From the NCBI GenBank assembly GCA_050184585.1, contig JBFXAF010000002.1, positions 620,001 to 684,000 of the forward strand: a DNA stretch of 64,000 bases, given 5' to 3'. The notes under the pieces were generated by a model that saw only the letters and a program-made list of their open reading frames with translations, was not told where the DNA came from and did not search any database. Shown in pieces: positions 18,005-26,848 of this stretch (the stretch's first letter is position 1; each line of letters opens with the position of its first letter). Source of the stretch: JBFXAF01 sp050184585. Its GTDB lineage: Bacteria > Pseudomonadota > Alphaproteobacteria > Rhizobiales > Rhizobiaceae. A program made the translations under genes and the position numbers.

Positions 18005-19363
18005 TCAGTGGTCTGAGTGGTCGCCGGGCTTGGCCGCCGGAGCGACGGTTTCGCCCCCTGCCGCCTTCACCGGAGCCGGGACGTCGCCCGTCCATTCGTA
18101 GGAGACAGTGCCTTCCGGGTGCTCGTACCAGCCCGGATCGGCGTAATCGTTCGCCGAGATGCCTTCGCGGACCTTCACGACCGAGAACATGCCGCCCATC
18201 TCGATCGCGCCGAACTGCCCCCAGCCCGTCATCATCGGAATGGTATTGTCGGGAAGCGGCATCTCCATCTCGCCCATGTCCGCCATGCCGCGGTTGCCCA
18301 TGGCCATGTATTCGGGCTGGACGGTGCGGATCTTTCGGGAGACCTCGGTCTTGTCCGCGCCGATGAAGGTAGGCACGTCATGACCCATGGCGTTCATCGT
18401 GTGGTGCGACTTGTGGCAGTGGATCGCCCAGTCGCCGAGATACTTTGCGTCGAACTCGTAGGCGCGCATCGCACCGACCGGGATGTCGATGGAGACCTCG
18501 GGCCAGCGGGCCTCGGGCCTGACCCAGCCTCCGTCCGTGCAGGTGACCTCGAAGTCGTACCCGTGCATGTGGATAGGGTGGTTGGTCATGGTGAGGTTGC
18601 CGACCCGCACGCGGACCCGGTCGTCCTTGTTGACCACCAGATGGCTGATGCCCGGGAACACCCTGCTGTTCCAGGTCCACAGGTTGAAGTCCGTCATCTC
18701 CATCACGCGGGGCACATAGGAACCCGGCTCGATGTCGAAAGCGTTGAGCAGGAAGACGAAGTCCCGGTCGACGCGGTGGAGCGCAGGGTTCTTCGGGTGG
18801 ATGACGAAGAAGCCCATCATGCCCATGGCCATCTGGACCATCTCGTCGGCGTGCGGGTGGTACATGAAGGTCCCGCTCTTCACGAGATCGAACTCGTAGA
18901 CGAAGGTCTTGCCGGGCGGGATTCCTGGCTGGGTCAGGCCGGTGACCCCGTCCATGCCGCAGGGCAGGATCATGCCGTGCCAGTGGATCGTCGTGTGTTC
19001 CGGAAGCCTGTTGGTGACGAAGATACGGACCCTGTCGCCTTCCACGGCCTCGATGGTCGGGCCGGGGGACTGGCCGTTGTAGCCCCACAGATAGGCCGTC
19101 ATGCCGGGTCCGAGTTCCCGCTCGACGGGCTCGGCGACGAGGTGGAATTCCTTCACTCCACCGGTCATTCGGTGCGGCAGCGTCCAGCCGTTCAGGGTGA
19201 CGACGGGCTGATAGTCAGGACCGCTCGACGGAAAGATCGGCGGCTGCATGTCCGGCGATTCCATGACGGGCGCGTCAGGCAGTCCCATGGCCGACGTCTT
19301 CGACCATGCCGCGGCGCTCGCGAGGAACGCGCCACCTCCGAGGATCTGTCTTCTGGTGATCAT
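18005..19363 (-). CDS. Multicopper oxidase, Tat-exported
   Basis: A 452-residue multicopper oxidase that probably oxidises Cu(I) to less toxic Cu(II) in the periplasm. The start MITRRQILGGGAFLAS is a twin-arginine signal; longer frames lack it. The copper-ligand motifs are present: HWHG, HPHADE, HPIHMHG and HCHKSHHTMNAMGHD. It lies 16 bp downstream of the outer-membrane efflux gene and upstream of the cupredoxin and CusF-like genes. The C-terminal 60 residues include a Met-rich stretch (MADMGEMEM). Confidence 0.93.
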   Translation of the reverse strand: MITRRQILGGGAFLASAAAWSKTSAMGLPDAPVMESPDMQPPIFPSSGPDYQPVVTLNGWTLPHRMTGGVKEFHLVAEPVERELGPGMTAYLWGYNGQSPGPTIEAVEGDRVRIFVTNRLPEHTTIHWHGMILPCGMDGVTGLTQPGIPPGKTFVYEFDLVKSGTFMYHPHADEMVQMAMGMMGFFVIHPKNPALHRVDRDFVFLLNAFDIEPGSYVPRVMEMTDFNLWTWNSRVFPGISHLVVNKDDRVRVRVGNLTMTNHPIHMHGYDFEVTCTDGGWVRPEARWPEVSIDIPVGAMRAYEFDAKYLGDWAIHCHKSHHTMNAMGHDVPTFIGADKTEVSRKIRTVQPEYMAMGNRGMADMGEMEMPLPDNTIPMMTGWGQFGAIEMGGMFSVVKVREGISANDYADPGWYEHPEGTVSYEWTGDVPAPVKAAGGETVAPAAKPGDHSDH

Positions 19364-19379
19364 TGTCTCGTTCTCCTGG

Positions 19380-20831
19380 TCAGTGTCCGCCGCCGCCGTC
19401 TTCGGCAGCCGCCGTCTCGGCACCGCCGCCCGCGGGAGCGCTGCCGCCTCCGCCATGGACGGCGGTGCCGAGATTGACGTCAGCCAGCCAGAACTGGTGC
19501 TTGGCGTTGAGGGAAAGCATGATCGAATTCACCTTCGCCCTGGTGTCTGCCAGAAGCTCGAAGGTGTTAGTGATCATGCCGTTGTAGGTGAGGAGCGACT
19601 CCTCCTCGATCGTCGTGCGAAGTGGCACCACGTTGGCACGGTAGTGCCGCGCGATGTCGTGGGTGGAGCGGTATCCGTCGTACGCGCTGCGGGCTTCGGA
19701 GCGGACGTTGACTGCGCGCTCGGCCAGCAGGTTGGCGGCCTGCATGTAGGCCAGTTCCGCCTTGCGCATGCGCGCCTGCCCGCTGTCGAAGATCGGAATG
19801 ACGAACTCGAGTTCGGCGTTCAGCGAGACCTTCGTCTCGGTGCCGCCGTCCTCGGTTTCCTCGCGCTCGATCTCGGCCCCGGTCACGAGTTCGAGGTCCG
19901 ACACGTAGCGGGTCGCCTCGGTGAGCCCGTAGGAGAGCGCGAGCGCTTCCAGTTCGAGCTTTGCGATCTCCAGGTCCACACGGTTCCTGAGCGCTTGCGC
20001 CTCGATGTCCTTGCGAGCCAGCGGGTTGGCGGGAAGCGAGGGAAGCGCGTTCGGCACCTGGTAGTCGACGTCGAAGCCCCAGAGCCCCATCAGCCGCGTC
20101 AGCGCCTCCTTGGCCGTCCGAGCCTGCAGCCGGGCTTCGGCCGTCTGACCCGCCAGCTCGGCGTAGAAGACGTGCTCGCGGGCCTGGCCTGTCTTGGTGA
20201 AGGCTCCAGTCTGTCCGAGTTTCTCGGCCAGCGCCGAGGCGGCGTCTGCGGCCGCCTGAGCCCGGTTGAGGTAGGCTACCCGCTCCCAGGCTGCGACGGC
20301 GTCGATCCAGGCCCGCCGCGTGTCCGCGGCGAGCCGCAACGTCGCCTCGGCAGCGCGCAGTTGTGCCTGCCTGAAGCGGGCATCGGCGACAGCCATCCGG
20401 CGCGGTCGCGTCGCCAGCGCCAGGATGTTCGAGACGACGGCCGTCTCGACCGTTCGTCCGGCGTTGATCCCCATGATGCCGACCGAAACGCGCGGATTGA
20501 CCAGCAGGGACTCCTGCCACAGGTCGGCCGATGACATGCCGACGTCCGCATAGGCTGCCTGCAGCCCCTTGTTGTTGAGGAGCGCGACCTGAACGGCCAG
20601 ATCCGGCCCGAGCGTCTTTCCCCTGACCAGCGCGGTAACCCGTTCCGCCAGTGCGCGCGCCTCACCGCTCGACTGCACCCAGACCGTTTCCTTGCCCGTG
20701 ACGGAAGCTGTCTTGGCCGAAACGGTCTGGAAGCCGGCGAGCGGATCGTCGAAGCCGTCCGCGGTAGTGACGCAGGCCGAGACGAACAGGGGCACCGCGA
20801 GCGTCACGATGCTTCGTACAGCGCGCCTCAT
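19380..20831 (-). CDS. TolC-family outer-membrane efflux lipoprotein
   Basis: A 483-residue outer-membrane factor. The N terminus (MRRAVRSIVTLAVPLFVSACVT) carries a lipobox, and the rest has the long alternating helices of TolC-type proteins with two repeats of roughly 200 residues. The last 30 residues are Gly/Ala-rich with a C-terminal His. No matching RND pump or membrane-fusion gene is present in the window, so it probably works with another system or binds copper itself; such TolC-like genes are regularly linked to multicopper oxidase operons. Its start overlaps the preceding lipoprotein gene. Confidence 0.88.
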   Translation of the reverse strand: MRRAVRSIVTLAVPLFVSACVTTADGFDDPLAGFQTVSAKTASVTGKETVWVQSSGEARALAERVTALVRGKTLGPDLAVQVALLNNKGLQAAYADVGMSSADLWQESLLVNPRVSVGIMGINAGRTVETAVVSNILALATRPRRMAVADARFRQAQLRAAEATLRLAADTRRAWIDAVAAWERVAYLNRAQAAADAASALAEKLGQTGAFTKTGQAREHVFYAELAGQTAEARLQARTAKEALTRLMGLWGFDVDYQVPNALPSLPANPLARKDIEAQALRNRVDLEIAKLELEALALSYGLTEATRYVSDLELVTGAEIEREETEDGGTETKVSLNAELEFVIPIFDSGQARMRKAELAYMQAANLLAERAVNVRSEARSAYDGYRSTHDIARHYRANVVPLRTTIEEESLLTYNGMITNTFELLADTRAKVNSIMLSLNAKHQFWLADVNLGTAVHGGGGSAPAGGGAETAAAEDGGGGH

Positions 20832-21064
20832 GAGCCTACCCCCCGGTTCGCGGGCGACAGGTTGTCGTTCAGCCGCCGCCAGTTTTGGGGACCGGTCGGC
20901 CGCCGGGGATGGAAATCACCAAGAACGTGAGAGTAGCGGGCATCCCGCAGTCCCATGACCGGATCGGCCGGATTGAACACGGGCAGCACGTCGGGCGGCG
21001 GAGATCCCGCGCAGCCTGCTGCCAAGAGTGACGCCAAGAGCGCCGCGATCGCTGAAATTCGCAT
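20828..21064 (-). CDS. Small lipoprotein (78 aa)
   Basis: The ATG at 21064 gives MRISAIAALLASLLAAGCAGSPP, a typical lipoprotein signal with the lipobox LAAGC. The mature part has NPADPVMGLRDARYSHVLGDFHPRRPTGPQNWRRLND. Comparable small lipoproteins occur in front of the TolC-like gene in copper clusters. The stop overlaps the start of that gene (ATGA), so translation is coupled. Function unknown. Confidence 0.8.
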   Translation of the reverse strand: MRISAIAALLASLLAAGCAGSPPPDVLPVFNPADPVMGLRDARYSHVLGDFHPRRPTGPQNWRRLNDNLSPANRGVGS

Positions 21065-21147
21065 TTCGAACCTTGAAACTGACAGGGAAGAATGACCCAT
21101 GCGCAGACGCACGGGTGCCTCAGCGCCACACGGCGCTCCGGGTCAGT

Positions 21148-21555
21148 TCAGGTTCGGGGAGGCCTGATCAGTCCGTGCGTCTCGCCCGGTGTCAAAGCAC
21201 CGGATGCGACACGGCCGAATGCTCCTGAGGGCGGATGTGCGAGATCGGAAAGGCACGGCGGGACGCCTGTGGCTGGCATGCAGTGCATGTCGCAGCAGAG
21301 GTCGGTGGTTGTCGCGCCGCCGTGATGGCTCGCGTCATTTGCGGACGAAGGCTGTTCAAGGGCATGATCGCCGTGAGCGGCGTCGTGATCGTGGTGTTCA
21401 GTCTGTAGGAGCGTTTCGGCCTGCGCGGTATGCATGGCCGACTTGGCCATCGCAACCATGCCGGGCTGAAGCGAGGCCACGACCAGCATGGCAACGGCGA
21501 AAAGCGCGCGAACGGCCGCCCCCCTAACTCCGCCATGTCTGCCCGAAACCTTCAT
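21148..21555 (-). CDS. His-rich exported protein of the copper operon
   Basis: A 135-residue protein with a hydrophobic N terminus (ALFAVAMLVVASLQPGMVAMA). A His/Asp-rich segment (EHHDHDAAHGDHALEQ) is followed by CCDMHCMPATGVPPC. The residues fit binding of copper in the periplasm, similar in character to DUF2946-type proteins, but I cannot confirm a family. It stands at the head of the minus-strand run that continues to the DUF411 gene. Confidence 0.75.
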   Translation of the reverse strand: MKVSGRHGGVRGAAVRALFAVAMLVVASLQPGMVAMAKSAMHTAQAETLLQTEHHDHDAAHGDHALEQPSSANDASHHGGATTTDLCCDMHCMPATGVPPCLSDLAHPPSGAFGRVASGALTPGETHGLIRPPRT

Positions 21556-21644
21556 GCCTTCACCTCCGCCATATGTTGCATCTGTAAGTCAAGCATCAAT
21601 GGCCGGATGAGGGCGAAGATGAGGAAACGTGATCACTCGCGGTT

Positions 21645-22139
21645 CTACCGGGCAGCACTGCTGGCCAGGTATCTTCGACTGAGCCACAGTACTAGCGGCG
21701 GGATCACGATCCACTGGAGGAGCGGGCTCAACCCCGTCCCGAATGGGGGAACGAGCGGCATCAGGTCCGAGTATGTCCAGCGCTGGGTGACCTGGGTATA
21801 GTAGAATTCGAATCCGACGGTTAGCGCGATCCCCGTCCCGAGGAAGACGACGACTGGCAGCGCGGCTTGGTTGCCAATCCAGTGACGTGTCCTCGCGACG
21901 AGGCTGGCAGTCCAGAATGCTGTCAGGGCGAAACCGACGTCGCCGATGGTCGCGGACGTGCAAAGCATGATGCCCTGCCAGTGCGCCATCTCCGCCATGC
22001 CCGCATAGGTCGGCACCTGCAGGAACTCCCAGACGAAGTGGAGCAGGAAAGAGAACAACGCGACCGGGAGTTCCGGCGCATCAAAGAGCGAGCGACGATC
22101 GTTTACCGCAGGCTGACTCCGGTCCTGTTGGTGCACCAT
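21645..22139 (-). CDS. Four-helix membrane protein of unknown function (164 aa)
   Basis: The ATG at 22139 starts MVHQQDRSQPAVNDRRSLFDAPELPVALFSFLLHFVWEFLQVPTY. About four hydrophobic helices follow, with conserved-looking WEFLQVPTY and FEFYYTQVTQRWTYSDLMP. Similar membrane proteins are found near heavy-metal resistance genes, but no function is known to me. It lies 26 bp downstream of cueR on the same strand, so it may belong to the copA2-cueR transcript. Confidence 0.75.
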   Translation of the reverse strand: MVHQQDRSQPAVNDRRSLFDAPELPVALFSFLLHFVWEFLQVPTYAGMAEMAHWQGIMLCTSATIGDVGFALTAFWTASLVARTRHWIGNQAALPVVVFLGTGIALTVGFEFYYTQVTQRWTYSDLMPLVPPFGTGLSPLLQWIVIPPLVLWLSRRYLASSAAR

Positions 22140-22165
22140 GGCGTTGCTTCTCACCCTTGCTACGG

Positions 22166-22564
22166 CTAGTGAACGGGAGCCCTGCCCGACAGGCCCTCGA
22201 TGATTGGGCACTCTGGGCGGCTGTCTCCATGACAGTTGGCCACCAGATGCCTCAGCATGTCGCGCAGTCCCTGCAACTCGGCGATCTTGCGCTCGATCTC
22301 CCCGAGCTTGGTCGTGGCGATGACTTTAACCTCGGCGCTCTCGCGGTCACGGTCGCCGTAGAGGGACAGCAGCTGTCTGCATTCCTCGACCGAGAAGCCT
22401 AGGCTGCGCGACCGCTGGAGAAAGCGCAGGCGATGCACGTCCTCCATCGAATAGTCGCGATAGCCGTTGTCGCGGCGATCCGGCCTGATCAGCCCGATAT
22501 CCTCGTAGTAGCGGATGGTCTTCGCCGGGAGGCCGGACTTTACCGAGACGGTGCCGATGTTCAT
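22166..22564 (-). CDS. cueR: MerR-family Cu(I)-responsive regulator (CueR)
   Basis: A 132-residue MerR-type activator with an N-terminal winged helix (MNIGTVSVKSGLPAKTIRYYEDIGLI), a long dimerisation helix and the metal loop C111-HGDSRPE-C119. Ser76 sits where CueR-type sensors of monovalent ions have serine rather than cysteine, which supports Cu(I)/Ag(I) specificity. The gene is 21 bp downstream of the second copper ATPase gene and so would be autoregulated through its promoter. Four CueR-type palindromes occur in the island. Confidence 0.94.
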   Translation of the reverse strand: MNIGTVSVKSGLPAKTIRYYEDIGLIRPDRRDNGYRDYSMEDVHRLRFLQRSRSLGFSVEECRQLLSLYGDRDRESAEVKVIATTKLGEIERKIAELQGLRDMLRHLVANCHGDSRPECPIIEGLSGRAPVH

Positions 22565-22585
22565 CGCGAGTTCTCCTTGATGGGT

Positions 22586-25072
22586 TCAGCCGAGCCGCAC
22601 GGTGCGCAGCCTGAGCGCGTTGGCGATGACCGAGACGGACGAGAGGCTCATCGCGGCCGCCGCTATCATTGGCGAGAGCAGCGTGCCGAAGACGGGATAG
22701 AGGACGCCGGCCGCCACGGGCACGCCGAGCGCGTTGTAGACGAAGGCGAAGAAGAGGTTCTGCCTGATGTTGCGGATTGTCGCCTGGGCAAGCGTACGTG
22801 CCCGTACGATGCCGTTGAGGTCGCCCTTCACCAGGGTGATGCCCGCGCTTTCGACCGCGACGTCCGCGCCCGTGCCCATGGCAATGCCGACGTCGGCCGC
22901 AGCGAGCGCAGGCGCGTCGTTGACGCCGTCTCCCGCCATCGCGACCTTGGCTCCGTTGGCCCGGAGCTCTTCGATGAGCTGTTGCTTGCTGTCCGGCAGC
23001 ATGTCGGCGCGCACCTCGTCGATCCCGAGCTTCGACGCCGCAGCCCTCGCGGTCCGCTCGTTGTCGCCCGTGGCCATGATGATGCGGAGACCCGTGTCGT
23101 GCAGGGCGCGGATCGCCTCCGCGGTCGTTGCCTTGACCGGATCGGCAACGGCGACGAAGCCGGCGATCGATCCGTCGACAGCGACGAACATCGCCGTCTT
23201 GCCTTCGGCGCGCATGGCGTCGGCCTGTCCGGCGAGACGGTCGATGCCGACGCCAAGGTCCGCCATCATGGCAGTATTCCCCAGCGCCACCTTCCGGCCC
23301 TCCACGGTGCCATTGACGCCCTTGCCCGTCACCGCCTCGAACTCGGATGCCGTCTTGAGTGCTGCGCCGCGTTCCGCCGCGCCTTCGACGATCGCCTCGG
23401 CCAGCGGATGCTCCGATCCGCGCTCGAGCGAGGCGGCAAGCGACAGAAGCTGCCCGGCATCGAATCCTTCTGCTGGAACGACGTCCGTCAGCTTCGGGCG
23501 GCCTTCCGTCAGCGTGCCCGTCTTGTCGACGATGAGCGTGTCGACGCTGGCGAAGCGCTCAAGCGCCTCCGCGTCCTTTATCAGCACGCCCGCCTGGGCG
23601 CCGCGCCCGGTCGCGGTCATGATCGACATCGGCGTGGCGAGGCCGAGCGCGCAGGGACAGGCGATGATGAGGACCGACACGGCCGAAACGATGGCGAACA
23701 CCATGCTGGGTTCAGGACCGAACAGTGCCCAGGCCACGAAGGCAAGGATGGCGACCAGCACCACGGTCGGCACGAAATAGTACGAGACGCGATCGGCGAG
23801 CCTCTGAATGGGCGCGCGGGATCGCTGGGCCTTGGCAACCATCTCGACGATCCGCGACAGCATGGTCTCGGACCCGACACGCTCGGCAGTGATGATGAGC
23901 GTACCGTTGCGATTGAGCGTTCCCCCGGTCACCGTGTCGCCCGGCGTCTTCTCCACTGGCACGGGTTCGCCCGTGATCATGGATTCGTCGATGGAAGTCC
24001 GGCCCTCGACGACCTTGCCGTCGACGGGAACGCTGTCCCCAGGGCGAACGCGCAGGCGGTCACCCTGCTTGACCTCGTCCAGAGGCACGTTGGCTTCCGA
24101 ACCGTCGGCGGCGATCCGGCGCGCGGTCTTCGGCGCGAGGTCGAGCAGCGCGCGGATCGCCGAACCGGTCCGCTCGCGTGCCCGCAGTTCAAGCACCTGG
24201 CCGAGGAAGACGAGCGCGACGATGACGGCGGCCGCCTCGAAATAAACCGGAACCGACCCGCCATGGCCCCGGAACTGGTGCGGGAAGAGATCTGGAAAGA
24301 AAGTGGCGACCACGCTGTAGAGATAAGCTGTGCCGACGCCGATCGAGATCAGCGTCCACATGTTCGGACTGCGGTTGACGAAGGACTCGTAGCCACGGTG
24401 GAAGAACGGGATCGCGGCCCATAGTACGACGGGTGTCGCCAACACGAACTCCAGCCATGCGGCCAGCGGCTCGCCGATCCACTCGCGCACCTGCAACCCG
24501 ACCATCGGCCCCATGGCGATGACGAGCAGCGGCAGCGACAGGACAGCGGAGACCCAGAACCTGCGCGTGAAGTCGATGAGCTCCGGGTTCGGACCCTCGT
24601 CGCCTGTTGGTACGCCCATCGGTTCGAGCGCCATGCCGCAGATCGGGCAGGAGCCCGGCTTGTCGCGCACGATCTCGGGGTGCATCGGGCAGGTGTATTG
24701 GGTGCCCTTCGGCATTGGCGCTGCGGCGGGCCGATCACCGAGATAGCGCCCCGGCTCGGCCTCGAACTTGCTCTTGCAGCCTGCCGAGCAGAAGTAGACC
24801 TTCTCGCCTTCGTGGCGGTGGAAGTGCTTTGCGGAGGCGCGATCCACGTCCATCCCGCAGACCGGATCGGTAGCGGTCAGGTAGGCGTCCGGTTCGGCCA
24901 TGAACTTGGTGCGGCAGCCAACACTGCAGAAATGAAAAATACGTCCGCCGTGCTCGGCGCGCGGCTTGCCTGCCCCGGGGTCGACCGTCATCCCGCAGAC
25001 CGGATCGCGCACGATCTCTCCTTCGGCGTGCGGCGCAGGTACGTGATGGGCGTGGTGGTGGTGAGAGGGCAT
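22586..25072 (-). CDS. Copper-translocating P1B-type ATPase with two YHS-like domains
   Basis: An 828-residue heavy-metal ATPase without HMA domains. The N terminus is His-rich (MPSHHHHAHH), followed by two YHS-like segments (DPVCGMTV near 23-30 and DPVCGMDV near 69-76, each with a CSxGC partner) and a heavy-metal-binding region YTCPMHPEIVRDKPGSCPIC. The membrane core carries IIACPCALGLATP, DKTGTLTEGRP, SEHPLAEAI and GDGVNDAPAL. It would pump copper across the inner membrane. The ATG at 25072 has AGGAGG upstream. Having two distinct copper ATPases suggests different affinities or conditions. Confidence 0.95.
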   Translation of the reverse strand: MPSHHHHAHHVPAPHAEGEIVRDPVCGMTVDPGAGKPRAEHGGRIFHFCSVGCRTKFMAEPDAYLTATDPVCGMDVDRASAKHFHRHEGEKVYFCSAGCKSKFEAEPGRYLGDRPAAAPMPKGTQYTCPMHPEIVRDKPGSCPICGMALEPMGVPTGDEGPNPELIDFTRRFWVSAVLSLPLLVIAMGPMVGLQVREWIGEPLAAWLEFVLATPVVLWAAIPFFHRGYESFVNRSPNMWTLISIGVGTAYLYSVVATFFPDLFPHQFRGHGGSVPVYFEAAAVIVALVFLGQVLELRARERTGSAIRALLDLAPKTARRIAADGSEANVPLDEVKQGDRLRVRPGDSVPVDGKVVEGRTSIDESMITGEPVPVEKTPGDTVTGGTLNRNGTLIITAERVGSETMLSRIVEMVAKAQRSRAPIQRLADRVSYYFVPTVVLVAILAFVAWALFGPEPSMVFAIVSAVSVLIIACPCALGLATPMSIMTATGRGAQAGVLIKDAEALERFASVDTLIVDKTGTLTEGRPKLTDVVPAEGFDAGQLLSLAASLERGSEHPLAEAIVEGAAERGAALKTASEFEAVTGKGVNGTVEGRKVALGNTAMMADLGVGIDRLAGQADAMRAEGKTAMFVAVDGSIAGFVAVADPVKATTAEAIRALHDTGLRIIMATGDNERTARAAASKLGIDEVRADMLPDSKQQLIEELRANGAKVAMAGDGVNDAPALAAADVGIAMGTGADVAVESAGITLVKGDLNGIVRARTLAQATIRNIRQNLFFAFVYNALGVPVAAGVLYPVFGTLLSPMIAAAAMSLSSVSVIANALRLRTVRLG

Positions 25073-25098
25073 CGTCGTCGCCTCCTGATCAATGGCGT

Positions 25099-25130
25099 AC
25101 GTTCGCCCTTCCAGTCACTGGAAGGTCAAG
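25099..25130 (-). promoter_or_regulatory. CueR-type promoter/operator for the second copper ATPase-cueR operon
   Basis: The palindrome CCTTCCAGTCACTGGAAGG (25107-25125) overlaps the minus-strand -35 TTGACC (25124-25129). Its sequence is almost the same as the copZ operator, with one base changed in the loop. Confidence 0.8.
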
Positions 25131-25143
25131 CACTATCTTGGAC

Positions 25144-25174
25144 TTGACCTTCCATCTGCTGGAAGGTGGACATT
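25144..25174 (+). promoter_or_regulatory. CueR-type promoter/operator for the DUF305 gene
   Basis: TTGACC (25144-25149) precedes the perfect dyad ACCTTCCATCTGCTGGAAGGT (25147-25167) and a -10-like GACATT at 25169-25174. It is back to back with the promoter of the second copper ATPase. Confidence 0.8.
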
Positions 25175-25258
25175 GGTCACATGCCGTCCCCCGGACGGAG
25201 TCCAGGACCGCCCGCGTCTATCGCCGACGGTCCCGACAGGATGTCAAAGGAGACTACC

Positions 25259-25672
25259 ATGAAGACGTTGAAGACGATCGCGGCGGCAGCCGCGCTGACC
25301 GCGGTGACTGCTGTCGCCTGGGCGCAGATGAACCACGGCGGTCACGGCGGCGGGATGATGATGAACATGGAGCAGATGCAGTCCATGATGGAATCGATGA
25401 TGCCCGCAGAGGGCGACTCCGAATCCACCAAAGCCTACAAGCAGGCCGACATGGACATGATGCAGGGCATGGCCGTCGAATATACGGGCAACGCAGACGT
25501 GGACTTCCGCCTCAAGATGATCCCGCATCACCAGGGCGCGATCGACATGGCGAAGGTCGCGCTCGAGCACGGCACCGATCCGGCAACGAAGGCACTTGCC
25601 GAAGCGATCATCGCCGCGCAGGAGCGTGAGATCGCGGAAATGCGGGACTGGCTGGAGAATAACCGCAAGTAG
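25259..25672 (+). CDS. Exported DUF305 copper-binding protein
   Basis: A 137-residue exported protein: signal peptide MKTLKTIAAAAALTAVTAVAWA, then a Met/His-rich linker (MNHGGHGGGMMMNMEQMQ) and a DUF305 domain with FRLKMIPHHQGAIDMAKVAL and EIAEMRDWL. Members such as CopM-like proteins bind Cu(I) and Ag(I) outside the membrane. The ATG at 25259 is chosen because the upstream extension lacks a signal peptide; AAGGAGA lies in front. A CueR-type promoter lies about 90 bp upstream. Confidence 0.9.
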   Translation: MKTLKTIAAAAALTAVTAVAWAQMNHGGHGGGMMMNMEQMQSMMESMMPAEGDSESTKAYKQADMDMMQGMAVEYTGNADVDFRLKMIPHHQGAIDMAKVALEHGTDPATKALAEAIIAAQEREIAEMRDWLENNRK

Positions 25673-25683
25673 GAGGACTTGGT

Positions 25684-26310
25684 GTGAACGCCAGCGATCC
25701 CGTCGGGCGCCGACATTGGGACGACGCCTATGTCCAGAAGGGCGAGACCGGCGTTAGCTGGTTCGAGGAGACACCGACGGTCTCGCTGGATCTGATCAAG
25801 GCCTTGCCGGGGCCGAAGGATTCATTGATCGACATGGGCGGCGGGGCCTCTCGCCTCGCCGCCCATGCTCTGCGGCAGGGGTTTGGGCACGTCGCTGTCC
25901 TCGACCTTTCTGCCGAGGCAATAGCCCGAGCGCAGATGACGATGGGCACGGAGGCCGATCGCGTCGAGTGGATCGTTGCCGATGTGACGACCTGGAAGCC
26001 CGGACGGCGATACGACGTCTGGCATGATCGCGCAGCCTTCCACTTCCTCACCAACGAGGCGGACCGCGCCGCCTATGTCGAGACGCTCGACGTCGCGCTT
26101 GGCGACGGCGGACACGCCATCATCGCGACCTTCGCCCTTGACGGCCCGGAGCGCTGCAGCGGGTTGCCAGTGCAACGCTACAGCCCTGAAACCCTTGCCG
26201 AGACGCTCGGGCCACGGTTCACGCTCGTGAACAGTGAGCGTCATGAGCATCAGACCCCTTGGGGGTCGACGCAGGCGTTCCAGTTCAGCGTGCTGGCGAG
26301 GGCGGCTTGA
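25684..26310 (+). CDS. Class I SAM-dependent methyltransferase
   Basis: A 208-residue protein with the Rossmann-type methyltransferase motif I LIDMGGGASRLAAHAL, motif II VLDLSAEAIA and the acidic VADVTTW. The opening RRHWDDAYVQKGETGVSWFEE is typical of a small family often found beside metal-resistance genes. The substrate is unknown. It starts at GTG 25684 behind AGGAGG, 11 bp downstream of the DUF305 gene, so it is in the same CueR-controlled transcript. Confidence 0.85.
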   Translation: MNASDPVGRRHWDDAYVQKGETGVSWFEETPTVSLDLIKALPGPKDSLIDMGGGASRLAAHALRQGFGHVAVLDLSAEAIARAQMTMGTEADRVEWIVADVTTWKPGRRYDVWHDRAAFHFLTNEADRAAYVETLDVALGDGGHAIIATFALDGPERCSGLPVQRYSPETLAETLGPRFTLVNSERHEHQTPWGSTQAFQFSVLARAA

Positions 26311-26359
26311 CCTGCCCGGCCGCGAAAAGCGCTGCAGCGTGGAACATGAGTGATGCTGG

Positions 26360-26848
26360 ATGCTTCACATGAGGCTCCGCGACGTAGGACTGATGGCGGC
26401 TGGTTCGGCGATCGCTGCCGCTTTGGGTGTTTGGTGGACGACCCAGGCATCGTCTCCGGGAATCCTGAAGCCGGACGATGCTTCCGTCGTTGCCACAGGC
26501 TCGAAGCTCTACGGCATCCACTGCGCATCCTGTCACGGCGCGTCGCTGGAGGGGCAGGCAGAGGATTGGCAGCGCCGTGACGCGGAAGGCTTTGCCCTCG
26601 CGCCACCGCACGACGCCACCGGGCACACCTGGCATCACCCCGATCGCCTTCTGTTCGAAATCACGAAGGTTGGCGTGGGGGTCGCGGCGAACCTGCCCGA
26701 CTACAAGACGCGGATGCCTGCGTTCGAAGGCGTCCTTGACGACGACGAGATCGTGGCCGTGCTTTCCTTCATCAAGGCGCAATGGCCGGATGACATCCGT
26801 CGACGCCACGACCTCCTCAACGAACGGGACGCCGACGCTCGCCGCTGA
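26360..26848 (+). CDS. Single-haem c-type cytochrome
   Basis: A 162-residue protein with an N-terminal membrane anchor or signal (LMAAGSAIAAALGVWWTT) and a haem-binding CASCH in YGIHCASCHGASLEG. The expected distal Met is in YKTRMPAFEG. It probably carries electrons in the periplasm. Its end overlaps the convergent cytochrome b561 gene by 32 bases. Placement after the copper genes suggests a redox role connected to the multicopper oxidase, which is inference. Confidence 0.88.
   Translation: MLHMRLRDVGLMAAGSAIAAALGVWWTTQASSPGILKPDDASVVATGSKLYGIHCASCHGASLEGQAEDWQRRDAEGFALAPPHDATGHTWHHPDRLLFEITKVGVGVAANLPDYKTRMPAFEGVLDDDEIVAVLSFIKAQWPDDIRRRHDLLNERDADARR

Noticed and set aside
18017..19477. 486-codon plus-strand open frame
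   Set aside because: It is antisense to the multicopper oxidase gene, which has all copper-ligand motifs.
22433..24424. 663-codon plus-strand open frame
   Set aside because: It is antisense to the copper ATPase gene, whose motifs are complete; its composition is H/R/D-rich as expected of a GC-rich shadow frame.
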